In this document: positions 44,622 to 54,167 of the stretch, one piece after another
Position numbering within the stretch: position 1 is the first letter of the stretch
Layout: each line of letters starts with the position of its first letter
NCBI GenBank assembly: GCA_937873695.1
Contig: CALMYL010000018.1
Coordinates: forward strand, 1-64,000
Reading direction: 5' to 3'
DNA from: an uncultured Ignavibacteria bacterium
GTDB lineage: Bacteria > Bacteroidota > Ignavibacteria > Tepidaquicellales > OLB5
DNA length: 64,000 nucleotides
Position numbers and translations under genes: made by a program
The notes under the pieces: generated by a model
What the model was told of the DNA's origin: nothing
The model's database searches: none
Seen by the model: only the letters and a program-made list of their open reading frames with translations

Positions 44622-46259
44622 TTATTTAACAAGAACCATTTTCCTGGTATCTGCAAACTGTTCCGTGACAATTCTATAGAAATAGATCCCGCTTGTGAAT
44701 GATGAAGCATTCAGATCGTATTTGTAAGTCCCGGCGCCAATGTTTCCAAGAGCAACTGAACTCAGTTCTCTTCCGAGAGCGTCAAACACTTTCAGTGTCA
44801 CATTCTGCTGAAGAGGCAGAGAGAATTTGATTGTAGTAGACGGGTTAAACGGGTTAGGATAGTTTTGCGATAATGAGAACTCATTGGGGATCTCATTGTT
44901 CACCGGTTCAATACCAACCATATTACCGTACTTAATTGTTGCGTAATCATAATCAGAGCCGCTTCCGTAACTTCTTCCGGTAACATAGGCATTGCCGGCA
45001 TTATCTGAAACTATTGAAGAACTATAGTCATTTGAGTTCCCGGGGCCGTTATAAGCCATAACCCACTGCTGGACACCGGCGGGTGAATATTTGATTGTAG
45101 CGTAATCATCAGAACCTACGCCTTTGCTGCTGCCGCTGATGTACACATTCATGTTTATATCAACAAATATCGATCTTGATACATCTACCGAGTTATTTGG
45201 TCCGTCGTAATACGCAAACCACTGCAGGTTCCCGCTGGGGTCATACTTGATCGTACCATAGTTTGAATCAAGTCTCGTTCCGAAAAGCTGAGTTGTGAGA
45301 CCGGTAAGATAAATATTATTCGAAGCATCAACGGTCATCGCAGTTGCCAGGTCAGTTGAATTTGAAGAACCGTTGTATTGTTTTTCCCAAATAACATTCC
45401 CTGAAGGATCATATTTCAGTGTCAGGAAGTTCAGTCTTTGACCGGCACCCATATCTGTATAACCGCCGGCAATAATATTGCCTGCGCCGTCAACTTTTAG
45501 GCCAACTACGGCATCTCCGCCATTTCCGGCGCCGTTATAACTCTTCAGCCATTGCTGTACACCGCTGCTGCTGTATTTGATCAGGATTATATCCTGTCCT
45601 GAACCGGCGCCGATACTGTTACCGGCCGAATAAACATTACCGGAATTGTCAATATCAATTGATGTTACATAATCTTCATTGTTTCCCAAACCGTTATATG
45701 TCCTTGACCATGCTTCTGTGCCATCAGGATTATATTTTATTGTCACAAAATCCAGACCGGAACCGGTCAAAGTAGTTTTACCTCCCACAATAACGCTGCC
45801 GTCATCTGTAAGATGGATAGTTTTACCTTCATCCAATCCGTTTGCTGCTCCATTATAGCGTGCCATCCATTGCTGAGTGCCGTTCACATCGTACTTAATG
45901 GTCACAATATCTGAACCTGTAGTACCGTAATCAACTCTGCCTGTAACATAAATGTTACCGTTGTTATCAATAGCTAGTGCGTTTGAATAATCGCCGCCGT
46001 TTATGGGACCGTTAAAGACCGCTTCCCATAAAATTGTACCGGCGGTATTGTACTTAATTGTCCTGTAATCCTTTCCCGTGCCGGAACCCGTGCTGTAACC
46101 GGTTACTATTACATTGCCTAAAGGATCCATCGCAATTGCGTACGACCAATCGAGTGAATTACCGGGTCCGTTGTACCTGGATGCCCATTCCTGTCCGATT
46201 GCAAAAGATTGAGTTACATAAACCAGAATAATGATTAATGCTGTTATTAATTTATTCAT
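44622..46259 (-). CDS. Secreted SBBP-type beta-propeller protein with T9SS sorting domain (copy 2)
   Basis: The ATG at 46259 is preferred: it is preceded by a GGGGGAAAAG ribosome-binding stretch and gives the signal peptide MNKLITALIIILVYVTQSFA. An ATG 12 bp upstream is the alternative. The 545-aa protein has the same roughly 50-residue repeat as copy 1 (NIYVTGRVDYGTTGSDIVTI, VYSAGNSIGAGSGQDIILIK and others). A T9SS C-terminal domain begins near 467 (NYPNPFNPSTTIKF..SGIYFYRI). Repeat number and order differ from copy 1. Confidence 0.88.
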   Translation of the reverse strand: MNKLITALIIILVYVTQSFAIGQEWASRYNGPGNSLDWSYAIAMDPLGNVIVTGYSTGSGTGKDYRTIKYNTAGTILWEAVFNGPINGGDYSNALAIDNNGNIYVTGRVDYGTTGSDIVTIKYDVNGTQQWMARYNGAANGLDEGKTIHLTDDGSVIVGGKTTLTGSGLDFVTIKYNPDGTEAWSRTYNGLGNNEDYVTSIDIDNSGNVYSAGNSIGAGSGQDIILIKYSSSGVQQWLKSYNGAGNGGDAVVGLKVDGAGNIIAGGYTDMGAGQRLNFLTLKYDPSGNVIWEKQYNGSSNSTDLATAMTVDASNNIYLTGLTTQLFGTRLDSNYGTIKYDPSGNLQWFAYYDGPNNSVDVSRSIFVDINMNVYISGSSKGVGSDDYATIKYSPAGVQQWVMAYNGPGNSNDYSSSIVSDNAGNAYVTGRSYGSGSDYDYATIKYGNMVGIEPVNNEIPNEFSLSQNYPNPFNPSTTIKFSLPLQQNVTLKVFDALGRELSSVALGNIGAGTYKYDLNASSFTSGIYFYRIVTEQFADTRKMVLVK

Positions 46260-46428
46260 CTTTTCCCCCATCCGTTTCTAAACGGAATTTAATTGATGAA
46301 ATCTCTATTTGTGAGTGATCATAAATTAGTTAACGTAAAACGTTATGTCAATAATTATATTGGTTAGCTGATATAGCTATATTGACTTAATTTAATTTGA
46401 ATTATTTCGTTTTTTCAGGGGAAAATTG

Positions 46429-46436
46429 TAAATTTG
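46429..46436 (+). promoter_or_regulatory. Possible -7 box of the GH3 gene
   Basis: TAAATTTG matches TANNTTTG and lies 17 bp before the ATG, in the divergent region between the T9SS gene and the GH3 gene. No matching -33 TTG is at the right spacing. Confidence 0.35.
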
Positions 46437-46453
46437 TATTATATTGTATTTGA

Positions 46454-48241
46454 ATGAAAAATTTAAAATACTTAAAAATGAAAATTTTAGGCGCTTTAGT
46501 CTTGCTTGCAATGGGTACCTTTACCATAATTACATTTAATAAAGCCGAAAAAACCGGAACTGAAAATTCCGGAATGGACAAACAGGTTAACTGGAAAAAG
46601 CATTCTGATGAGTTTGTTATGAAGAAATTATCGGAAATGACATTAAGAGAAAAAATTGCGCAAATGGTAATTGCGAACTGCGTGCCCGAAAATTTTTCGG
46701 AAGGATCAGCTGATTTTAAAAAGTGGAAAAGACTATGTACGGAAACCAAGGTCGGAGGGTTTATTTTCTTCAAAGGAAGTTCAACTGATTATGCAGCTCT
46801 TTCAAACAGGCTTCAGGGATTAAGTGAGACACCTTTGCTGATCAGCTCAGATTTTGAGCGCGGCACCAGAATGCGTGTGACAGATGGCGCTCTTTTCCCG
46901 ACCAACATGGCAATTGGCGCGGCCGATAATAAAGAGCTGTGTTATAAAATGGGACTCGAAATAGCCCGCGAAACCAGGCTGCTTGGAATTCATCAGAATT
47001 ATTCACCCGTTTGCGATGTGAACAATAACCCTAACAATCCTATAATTAATGTTCGCTCGTTCGGAGAAGATCCCCAGCTGGTTTCAAGAATGTCTGAGGC
47101 AATGATAAAGGGTTTACAGGATGGCAAAGTAATTGCAACAGCAAAACACTTTCCCGGTCATGGAGATACTGATATTGACTCGCACAATGACCTGCCGCAG
47201 CTGAATTTCACTATGGATAGAATGAATTCAGTGGAACTGGTTCCGTTCAAAAATGCAATAGATAATGGTGTAATGTCAGTCATGATCGCGCACCTTGCTT
47301 TCCCTGAGCTGGAAAGCACTCCAAATATTCCGGCATCACTCTCCCCCTCGATTGTACAGGGGCTGCTGATAGATAAAATGGGTTTTGGCGGTCTGGTTGT
47401 TACCGACGCGCTGAATATGAAGGGTATCACAAAATACTTTTCCACTTCTGAAGTAGCCGTAATGTGCGTAAACGCAGGGATCGACCTGATACTGATGCCT
47501 CTTGATGAAGTGAAAACAGTTGATGCAATTGAAGCAGCAGTAAACAGCGGTAAGATATCTGAAGAAAGGATTAACCGTTCCGCTGAAAAAATTCTAAAAG
47601 CCAAACAGTGGCTTGGGTTATATGAAAAAAGGGAAGTTCAGGAAGCCGACGTTTACAAGAACATAAATACTATGGAAGCCAATGAACTTGCACAGCAAAT
47701 TGCTGATGAATCAATTACACTGGTAAAAGATGATAAAAATGCGCTTCCATTTAAGAATAACATTGAAGGCAAAACTGCGATTGTGATAATAAGCGAAGGC
47801 GGAGATCTGGATAACACAAATTATCTGCGATCACTTGCGCCGGATTATTTTAAAGGCTGTGCATTTTTTACTTCAACAAGCTCCGCCATGGATAGTGAAT
47901 TGAAAAGCTCTTTAAGCAGCTTATCTGGATATGATAACATAGTTGTAGCAATTTACGCTAAAGTGCGTTATGGCACGGGGAAGATATCAATATCTGCTGC
48001 AAACATTGATCTTGTAAACAAGCTTAAGGAGACCGGTAAAGATCTGGCTATTATTTCGTTTGGAAATCCGTACTTACTTAAAGAATTCCCGGCAGCGCCA
48101 TCCTACATCTGTGCCTATGGTGACTCTGATTATTCCATAAAAGCGGCATTAAAAGCTATTACCGGCCAAGTGAAATTCAAAGGAAAGCTCCCGGTAACTA
48201 TTACTGAAAATTATAAATTTGGATCAGGAATAAATAAATAA
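46454..48241 (+). CDS. Exported glycoside hydrolase family 3 (NagZ-like beta-N-acetylhexosaminidase)
   Basis: The 595-aa protein has an N-terminal membrane/signal segment (about 9-28) and a GH3 barrel. The hallmark is KHFPGHGDTDIDSHNDLP (His/Asp acid-base loop of the NagZ type), and the candidate nucleophile is the Asp in VVTDALNMKGI. A GH3 C-terminal alpha/beta sandwich (about 420-590) is present, unlike the short cytoplasmic NagZ. It likely removes N-acetylglucosamine from peptidoglycan or chitin-like glycans in the envelope. Transcribed alone. Confidence 0.9.
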   Translation: MKNLKYLKMKILGALVLLAMGTFTIITFNKAEKTGTENSGMDKQVNWKKHSDEFVMKKLSEMTLREKIAQMVIANCVPENFSEGSADFKKWKRLCTETKVGGFIFFKGSSTDYAALSNRLQGLSETPLLISSDFERGTRMRVTDGALFPTNMAIGAADNKELCYKMGLEIARETRLLGIHQNYSPVCDVNNNPNNPIINVRSFGEDPQLVSRMSEAMIKGLQDGKVIATAKHFPGHGDTDIDSHNDLPQLNFTMDRMNSVELVPFKNAIDNGVMSVMIAHLAFPELESTPNIPASLSPSIVQGLLIDKMGFGGLVVTDALNMKGITKYFSTSEVAVMCVNAGIDLILMPLDEVKTVDAIEAAVNSGKISEERINRSAEKILKAKQWLGLYEKREVQEADVYKNINTMEANELAQQIADESITLVKDDKNALPFKNNIEGKTAIVIISEGGDLDNTNYLRSLAPDYFKGCAFFTSTSSAMDSELKSSLSSLSGYDNIVVAIYAKVRYGTGKISISAANIDLVNKLKETGKDLAIISFGNPYLLKEFPAAPSYICAYGDSDYSIKAALKAITGQVKFKGKLPVTITENYKFGSGINK

Positions 48242-48515
48242 ACTGTACTTTAAATACAAAATTTAGGGTAGTATTGCATAGCTACTAACATAATATATAT
48301 GTTTTATGCGGTTCAAATGAGCATATAATGCTATATATTTGTTCAGCAAATATAAACTTGACAGGATTTATTCATGAACTTCAATTCATTTAATTCCGGT
48401 CAATCCACTTCATCCAATCCATATTTTTTTTCATATAAGTTAACTGTAAATATTTTAACCCCTTTCAACCAAAATTTTTGGAAGATCTATAACAACAATT
48501 AAGTAAGTTAATAAG

Positions 48516-49760
48516 ATGAAAACAAAATACATATTTTTTTCAATCATCCTTTTTAACCTTTCGTTATTATCACAATCCGGTTGGCAGGTTTTAAGTACAT
48601 TTACTTCAAACGATCTATCCCATGTTTGCTTTGTAAACCAAAATACTGGAATTATTACTGCATATTCACCCAATATCTACAGAACTAGTAATGGAGGATT
48701 AAATTGGATTCAATATGTTCATACCAATCCTAATGTTTGGTTTTGGGGAATACATTTTGCTAATGAATCAACTGGCTGGGTAATTGGTTATAATTTGAAC
48801 AGTCCTTACAATAATGTAATTTTATCAACCACAAATAGCGGGATCAATTGGGCAGAACAATATTCCGGTACAGGACAAATGAGAGAAATATATTTTATAA
48901 ATTCACAGACCGGATTTGTTTCAGGTGATTCTTTTTATAAAACAACCAATGCAGGAAACAACTGGATTTTATCTAATCCACAGGGATACGGCAGTGGTTT
49001 AGGTATTTTTTTCTGGGACCAATTAACTGGATGGGTGGGAGGTAATTCTAATAACAATAATTCAGTTATAAAAACTACGAATGGCGGAATAAACTGGGCT
49101 ACCCAATTTTCAGATATATCCGCAATATATTCAATCAAATTCACATCATTAATGACCGGATATTGTGCAGGTTTGAATGGCATCAGAAAAACCACCAACA
49201 ACGGAACAAACTGGACATTATGTTATTCCTGTAATCATGCAATATCATTAAGTTTTCCGAGTGTAGAAACAGGCTGGGCTGTTATACATAATTCAAATCC
49301 AAATTCAAGAAAAATAATCAAAACAACAGATTCGGGGATTTCTTGGCAATTGCAGGATATCAACGATTCAAGATTATTAAATTATATTTACATGCTAAAC
49401 GTAAATACAGGCTGGGTTGTTGGTGATGAAGGAGTAATATATAAAACTACAAATGGAGGGGTAACAGGAATTCAGCTTGTTAATTCTGAAATTCCATCTG
49501 TATTTTCACTTTCACAAAACTATCCAAACCCGTTCAATCCGGTTACAAAAATACGTTTTGATATTCACTCAGCCGGGAATGTAATATTTGCTATTTATGA
49601 TATACTTGGAAAAGAAATTCAAAGTATAAATGAAAATAGTTTATCCCCGGGGACTTATGAATATAATTTTGACGGCTCAAATTGCCCTTCAGGCATATAT
49701 TTTTACCGACTAAGCTGCGGCAGTTTTTCTGAAACAAGAAAAATGGTATTGATTAAATAA
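48516..49760 (+). CDS. Secreted Ycf48/BNR-like beta-propeller protein with T9SS sorting domain
   Basis: The 414-aa protein has a signal peptide (1-19) and propeller repeats with the xTxxGxxW signature (RTSNGGLNWIQ, TTNSGINWAEQ, TTNAGNNWILS, TTNGGINWATQ, TTNNGTNWTL, TTDSGISWQL). GW/VG blades such as TGWVIGYN and TGWVGGN interleave. The T9SS C-terminal domain starts near 335 (NYPNPFNPVTKIRF..SGIYFYRL..KMVLIK). The gene is A+T-rich, like the protein at 33579. Function unknown. Confidence 0.86.
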   Translation: MKTKYIFFSIILFNLSLLSQSGWQVLSTFTSNDLSHVCFVNQNTGIITAYSPNIYRTSNGGLNWIQYVHTNPNVWFWGIHFANESTGWVIGYNLNSPYNNVILSTTNSGINWAEQYSGTGQMREIYFINSQTGFVSGDSFYKTTNAGNNWILSNPQGYGSGLGIFFWDQLTGWVGGNSNNNNSVIKTTNGGINWATQFSDISAIYSIKFTSLMTGYCAGLNGIRKTTNNGTNWTLCYSCNHAISLSFPSVETGWAVIHNSNPNSRKIIKTTDSGISWQLQDINDSRLLNYIYMLNVNTGWVVGDEGVIYKTTNGGVTGIQLVNSEIPSVFSLSQNYPNPFNPVTKIRFDIHSAGNVIFAIYDILGKEIQSINENSLSPGTYEYNFDGSNCPSGIYFYRLSCGSFSETRKMVLIK

Positions 49761-49794
49761 CTGTTATTGCCGATAATTTCTTAATTTTATTTAT

Positions 49795-49802
49795 TATATT
49801 TG
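49795..49802 (+). promoter_or_regulatory. Possible -7 box of the lipoprotein gene
   Basis: TATATTTG lies 32 bp before the ATG; the nearest TTG (49767-49769) is 25 bp upstream, longer than ideal. An AGGAAGGA ribosome-binding sequence (49820-49827) lies in the leader. Confidence 0.35.
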
Positions 49803-49834
49803 TGAACCAATAATTATACAGGAAGGAAATAATA

Positions 49835-50506
49835 ATGAATAACAGGTTCAAATTAATGTCTGTTTTAACAGCATTTATTTTTGCCGTTTCAATATATCTG
49901 GTGGGCTGCGTTAACTATGACCAGAAGACCACATTAAAAGAAGACGGTTCAGGTTCAATGAAGATACACTACTGGAGCAGCATGAAGAATTTTTCGATGG
50001 GTACAACACTTGGCAAATTTGAGTTTGACGAAACAAAAGCAAAGGATAAATACAAAAGCAGCAACACAGATGTGACAAGCATCAAAGTTGAAGAAAAACT
50101 TGATGACTCAACAAAACATGTTAATATTGATCTGACTTTTAAAGATATAAACAAATTAAGCGATGCAAAAGGATTTGAAAGCGCTAAGGTAACCTGGAAA
50201 GAACATAAAGACGGAATGGAATTAAAATACATCCTTCTGCAGGATACTTCAGCTGCTAAACAGATGAGTGCAAGCGATTACAAAGTTACCTATGAATTCA
50301 CTATGCCTTCTGAAATTGTTTCAACAAACGGAACAAAAGACGGGCAGACAGTAAAATATTCATATACACTTGCTGATCTTGGAAAAGATATTGAAATGAC
50401 AACTGTAGTGAAGAAAGCCGGCGGCAAACTGTGCGGACTTATTGGAATGATAATGGGCACAATGCTTATTGGTTTTGCTTATTACTCACAGAGAAAGAAA
50501 AAATAG
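49835..50506 (+). CDS. Lipoprotein with C-terminal transmembrane helix
   Basis: The 223-aa protein has a lipoprotein signal peptide (lipobox LVGC) followed by a beta-rich domain (YDQKTTLKEDGSGSMKIHYWSS..VKVEEKLDDSTKHVNIDLTF). A C-terminal helix (about 198-218) ends in RKKK. The layout suggests a domain tethered at both ends in the envelope. The family is not recognised. It has a good Shine-Dalgarno and its own terminator. Confidence 0.65.
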   Translation: MNNRFKLMSVLTAFIFAVSIYLVGCVNYDQKTTLKEDGSGSMKIHYWSSMKNFSMGTTLGKFEFDETKAKDKYKSSNTDVTSIKVEEKLDDSTKHVNIDLTFKDINKLSDAKGFESAKVTWKEHKDGMELKYILLQDTSAAKQMSASDYKVTYEFTMPSEIVSTNGTKDGQTVKYSYTLADLGKDIEMTTVVKKAGGKLCGLIGMIMGTMLIGFAYYSQRKKK

Positions 50507-50530
50507 AATTTTTATCCAATTAACTCAAAT

Positions 50531-50555
50531 CCCGTTTAAACGACGGGATTTTTTA
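50531..50555 (+). terminator. Terminator of the lipoprotein gene
   Basis: CCCGT/ACGGG stem with a 7-nt loop followed by ATTTTTTA. Confidence 0.75.
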
Positions 50556-50575
50556 TAAAATTAATCTCAACAGCC

Positions 50576-51151
50576 ATGAAGAAAACAATTTTAATTTTCA
50601 TTGCTCTTTTTACTGTGATAGTTTTTACCGGCAGCACAAAAGCCCAGGATGATAACATGAAAAAATGGATGGACTATATGACACCGGGCGATATGCAGAA
50701 AATGCTTTCAAAAGGAGTTGGAACCTGGACCATGAAAACAAGCTGGTGGATGGCACCGGGGACTGAGCCAACAGTTTCTGAAGCGACTGCAGTATCTGAA
50801 ATGATCCTGGGCGGCAGGTATCTTTCTACAAAAGTATCAGGCTCAATGATGGGAATGCCTTTTGACGGCGTTTCACTGGAAGGATACGATAACGCTGCGA
50901 AGCTATTTATGACAACATGGATAGATAATATGGGTACCGGCATTATGTATATGACCGGTAAATGGGATGATGCAGCCAAACAGATCAACTATACCGGCAA
51001 AACCATAGATCCAATGAGCGGAAACTGGATTGATGTAAGACAGGTTGTAACATATAACAGTGATGGAACTGTAAAGATGGAAATGTACGGTCCGGGTGCT
51101 GACGGAAAAGAATTCAAGACAATGGAAATTATCAATATGAAGAAGGATTAA
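50576..51151 (+). CDS. DUF1579 family exported protein
   Basis: The 191-aa protein has a signal peptide (1-23) and the DUF1579 domain: GTWTMKTSWWMAPGTEPTVSEATAVSEMILGGRYL, FDGVSLEGYDNAAKLFMTTWIDNMGTGIMYMTG and the GNWIDVRQVVTYNSDGTVKMEMY end. The fold is a lipocalin-like beta-barrel by analogy; function is unknown. It sits alone, with terminators on both sides. Confidence 0.85.
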   Translation: MKKTILIFIALFTVIVFTGSTKAQDDNMKKWMDYMTPGDMQKMLSKGVGTWTMKTSWWMAPGTEPTVSEATAVSEMILGGRYLSTKVSGSMMGMPFDGVSLEGYDNAAKLFMTTWIDNMGTGIMYMTGKWDDAAKQINYTGKTIDPMSGNWIDVRQVVTYNSDGTVKMEMYGPGADGKEFKTMEIINMKKD

Positions 51152-51173
51152 CTCAGCAACTTTCTTTCAGTTT

Positions 51174-51209
51174 AAAGCTTCACGGCAGCAAAGCCGGGAA
51201 GCTTTTTTT
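51174..51209 (+). terminator. Terminator of the DUF1579 gene
   Basis: AAAGCTT pairs with AAGCTTT, with an inner GGC/GCC pairing, followed by T7. Confidence 0.85.
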
Positions 51210-51250
51210 ATGGCTGTATGCCTGAATGATGTAATATACTGTATATTTCA

Positions 51251-51281
51251 TTGAGACTTAAATGCTTAATAGGTATATTTG
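51251..51281 (+). promoter_or_regulatory. Strong Bacteroidota-type promoter
   Basis: TTG at 51251-51253 and TATATTTG at 51274-51281 are separated by 20 bp. The serine hydrolase ATG is 20 bp further on. It may drive the serine hydrolase and possibly the long downstream run. Confidence 0.6.
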
Positions 51282-51300
51282 TAAACAATTATAATTCCAA

Positions 51301-52545
51301 ATGAATAAGCTAAAATGTCATAAATATATACCTATTTGGGGAAAATTTATGCCGTTAAGTTACTTTTCTTTTGCAGTTTTAGTTATTGTTCTTTCTAATT
51401 TTTCAGGCAGCTTATTTGCTTCATCTTCACAGGGAGATTTTTCGCAGGTTGACAGGCTGATAGAAGACGGAATACGTTCACAGGCCTTCCCTTCTGCCGT
51501 ACTTGTTGTTGGGAACTCAAAGGGGATAATTTACCAGAATGCATATGGCAGGTTAACATACGATGAAGGATCAGAAGTCACAACTATGAGAACAATTTAC
51601 GACCTGGCATCTGTAACAAAAGTAATTGCCACAACGGCAGCAATTATGCTGCTGTACGACCAGGGTAAAATTGACCTGAATTCGCCTGTTTATAATTATA
51701 TCCCTGAGTTTGCAAATAACGGCAAGAATGATATCACTGTATATAATCTGCTGGTGCATAATTCCGGGTTAACGGCGTGGACCCCATTCTACCAGGACCC
51801 GAATATGGATTCACCCCAGGCGGTGAAGAATGCAATTTTTAACTGTACTAAAGAGTATGAAACAGGTTCCCGCACATTATACAGTGACTACAATGCTTTT
51901 TTGCTTGGTGAAATTGTTGAGCGCATAAGCGGTACCAGACTTGATAGTTACTGCAAGGAAAATATATTCAACAAGCTCAATATGTCTGATACATATTTCC
52001 TGGTACCGATGAGCGAGGATTACAGAATAGCGCCGACAGAGAACGACACATACTGGCGCAACCAGCTGCTGATAGGTTACGTACACGATGAATTAGCCGC
52101 GATCCTGGAGGGTGTATCAGGGAATGCAGGGCTCTTTTCTACAGGACCTGATCTTTTCAAATTCATGCAGATGATGCTTAACAACGGCAGGTTTACTGAT
52201 GAACGCAGAATGTCTCCGCTGCCGCTGCAGGATACGATGTTCACAAACTCTACTGTTGAGCTCTTCACTTCAAAGGCAACCGGACTTGGCTATGCAAATA
52301 CAAGAGCTTTGGGATGGGAAACCAAACCTGAACCAACAAAATATCCGCCTGCCTGCGGCAACAGGTTTTCCGCAAATTGTTTCGGGCACACCGGCTACAC
52401 AGGCACGTCAGTTTGGTGCGATAGAGAAAAGGATCTGGTCGTAATATTCTTAACCAACAGAGTTTATCCAACACGCTCAAGCGAAGAAGTAAGGAGTATC
52501 AGGCCGAAACTGCACGATGAGATTTGCAGGATACTCGGGTTTTGA
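51301..52545 (+). CDS. Exported serine hydrolase (class C beta-lactamase/esterase family)
   Basis: The 414-aa protein has a signal/anchor segment (about 18-40) and an intact class C-type active site. SVTK (SxxK, in DLASVTKVIATT), YSDYN (tyrosine motif, in LYSDYNAFLLGEIVERISG) and HTG (in FGHTGYTGTSVW) are present. It is likely a periplasmic esterase, D-alanyl peptidase or amidase rather than a true beta-lactamase. The start is M1 after the promoter; M17 would also give a signal peptide. Contrast the degenerate homolog at 6249-7571. Confidence 0.9.
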   Translation: MNKLKCHKYIPIWGKFMPLSYFSFAVLVIVLSNFSGSLFASSSQGDFSQVDRLIEDGIRSQAFPSAVLVVGNSKGIIYQNAYGRLTYDEGSEVTTMRTIYDLASVTKVIATTAAIMLLYDQGKIDLNSPVYNYIPEFANNGKNDITVYNLLVHNSGLTAWTPFYQDPNMDSPQAVKNAIFNCTKEYETGSRTLYSDYNAFLLGEIVERISGTRLDSYCKENIFNKLNMSDTYFLVPMSEDYRIAPTENDTYWRNQLLIGYVHDELAAILEGVSGNAGLFSTGPDLFKFMQMMLNNGRFTDERRMSPLPLQDTMFTNSTVELFTSKATGLGYANTRALGWETKPEPTKYPPACGNRFSANCFGHTGYTGTSVWCDREKDLVVIFLTNRVYPTRSSEEVRSIRPKLHDEICRILGF

Positions 52546-52608
52546 TATTTTAAACAAAAAAAATAAATTTTCAGTTTTTAATAAATATTAAAGGTATATA
52601 ATAAATAT

Positions 52609-54162
52609 ATGAAGGCTTTTAGAAACGAACCGTTTACAGATTTTACAAACCCAAAGAATGCTGACAAATTTCGTGAAGCGCTTGCCAAAGTAAAAAGCGA
52701 GCTTAACAATGAATACCCGCTGGTTATTGGCGGCGAAAAGATCTTCACGGAAGAAAAGATTACATCAATTAATCCATCAAATATAAATGAAGTAATTGGC
52801 AGAGCTTCCAAAGCTTCGCCTGAACTTGCAAACCGCGCTATTGAAACTGCTTACGCGAAGTTTGATGAATGGAAAAGAGTGCCTGCAAAGAAGCGTGCTG
52901 CTTTCCTGTTTAAGGCTGCCAAAATTATGCGCAAAAGGAAATTTGAGTTTGCCGCATGGATGGTTTATGAAGTAGGAAAAAACTGGGCTGAAGCAGATGG
53001 CGATGTTGCCGAAGCAATTGATTTTATGGAATTCTACGCAAGAGAAATGCTGCGATATGATAAAAGCATTAAGCTTGTAAAGATAAAAGGCGAAGATAAC
53101 CGCCAGCATTACATTCCGCTTGGCGTTGGTGTGGTAATTCCGCCATGGAATTTCCCGCTGGCTATACTGGTTGGTATGACCACAGCCGCTTTTGTTACCG
53201 GCAACACTGTTGTGCTAAAGCCATCAAGTGATTCGCCCGTGATTGCATGGAAGTTCATGGAACTGCTTGAAGAGATAAAATTACCCGCAGGCGTTGTAAA
53301 CTTCCTGCCGGGTTCAGGCGGCTTAATTGGTGATATGATAGTAGAGCACCCGCTGACAAGATTCATTTCATTTACCGGTTCACGCGAAGTAGGCCTTCAT
53401 ATTAACCAGTTGGCAGCAAAACCGCAGCCGGGCCAGAAATGGATAAAACGCGTGACCGCTGAAATGGGAGGAAAAGATTCAATTGTAGTTGATGGTGAGT
53501 TAAAATCCATTGATGAAGCCGCCGCAGGTGTTATTTCTTCAGCGTTCGGTTTCCAGGGTCAGAAGTGTTCGGCATGTTCAAGGGTAATTGTACACGAAAA
53601 GATATACGATAAATTCATAGACCTTCTGGTTGATAAAGCAGCAGGCATAAAAGTAGGACCCGCAGATGAAAACCCCGGTATGGCAGCAGTCATAAATAAG
53701 AAATCAGAAGACAGCATATTAGGATATATAAGCAAAGGTGTTGAAGAAGGCGGCCGGATTGTGTTTGGCGGAGCGAAAGCAAACGAGAGCGGATATTTCA
53801 TCCAGCCAACAATAATTGCTGATGTAAAACCTTCCGATACAATTGCCCAGGAAGAGATTTTCGGTCCTGTGCTTGCTGTGATTAAAGCTAAGGATTTTGA
53901 TGAAGGTATACAGATAGCTAATAATACCGAGTACGGCTTGACAGGCGCAGCATACTCCAAAGATAAGAAGAAGATCAAGAAGGCCGCACAGGAAATATTT
54001 GTCGGTAATTTATATCTCAACAGAAAATGCACAGGTGCGCTTGTTGGTGTTCACCCGTTTGGCGGGTACAACATGAGCGGAACCTGCTCTAAAGCGGGCG
54101 GTTTTGATTACCTGCTGCTTTTCATGCAGACCAAGATAGTTGCTGAGAAGATATATAAATAG
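52609..54162 (+). CDS. pruA: L-glutamate gamma-semialdehyde (P5C) dehydrogenase
   Basis: The 517-aa aldehyde dehydrogenase is of the PruA/RocA type, oxidising glutamate semialdehyde to glutamate with NAD+ in proline and arginine breakdown. Visible are PPWNFPLAI, the catalytic Glu of AEMGGKDSIVV, the catalytic Cys of FGFQGQKCSACSRV and the EEIFGPVLAVI motif. Length is typical of the monofunctional enzyme. No proline dehydrogenase gene is adjacent. lhgO begins 5 bp downstream. Confidence 0.95.
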   Translation: MKAFRNEPFTDFTNPKNADKFREALAKVKSELNNEYPLVIGGEKIFTEEKITSINPSNINEVIGRASKASPELANRAIETAYAKFDEWKRVPAKKRAAFLFKAAKIMRKRKFEFAAWMVYEVGKNWAEADGDVAEAIDFMEFYAREMLRYDKSIKLVKIKGEDNRQHYIPLGVGVVIPPWNFPLAILVGMTTAAFVTGNTVVLKPSSDSPVIAWKFMELLEEIKLPAGVVNFLPGSGGLIGDMIVEHPLTRFISFTGSREVGLHINQLAAKPQPGQKWIKRVTAEMGGKDSIVVDGELKSIDEAAAGVISSAFGFQGQKCSACSRVIVHEKIYDKFIDLLVDKAAGIKVGPADENPGMAAVINKKSEDSILGYISKGVEEGGRIVFGGAKANESGYFIQPTIIADVKPSDTIAQEEIFGPVLAVIKAKDFDEGIQIANNTEYGLTGAAYSKDKKKIKKAAQEIFVGNLYLNRKCTGALVGVHPFGGYNMSGTCSKAGGFDYLLLFMQTKIVAEKIYK

Positions 54163-54167
54163 ATAAA

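Noticed and set aside
48334-48354. TATATTTG-loop-CAAATATA hairpin as a divergent promoter
   Set aside because: Both -7-like boxes overlap in one small hairpin, no -33 element is present, and the next gene is 160 bp away.
51301-52545. True beta-lactamase (antibiotic resistance)
   Set aside because: The SxxK/YxN/HTG pattern is shared by many esterases and peptidases; nothing specific to antibiotic hydrolysis is visible.
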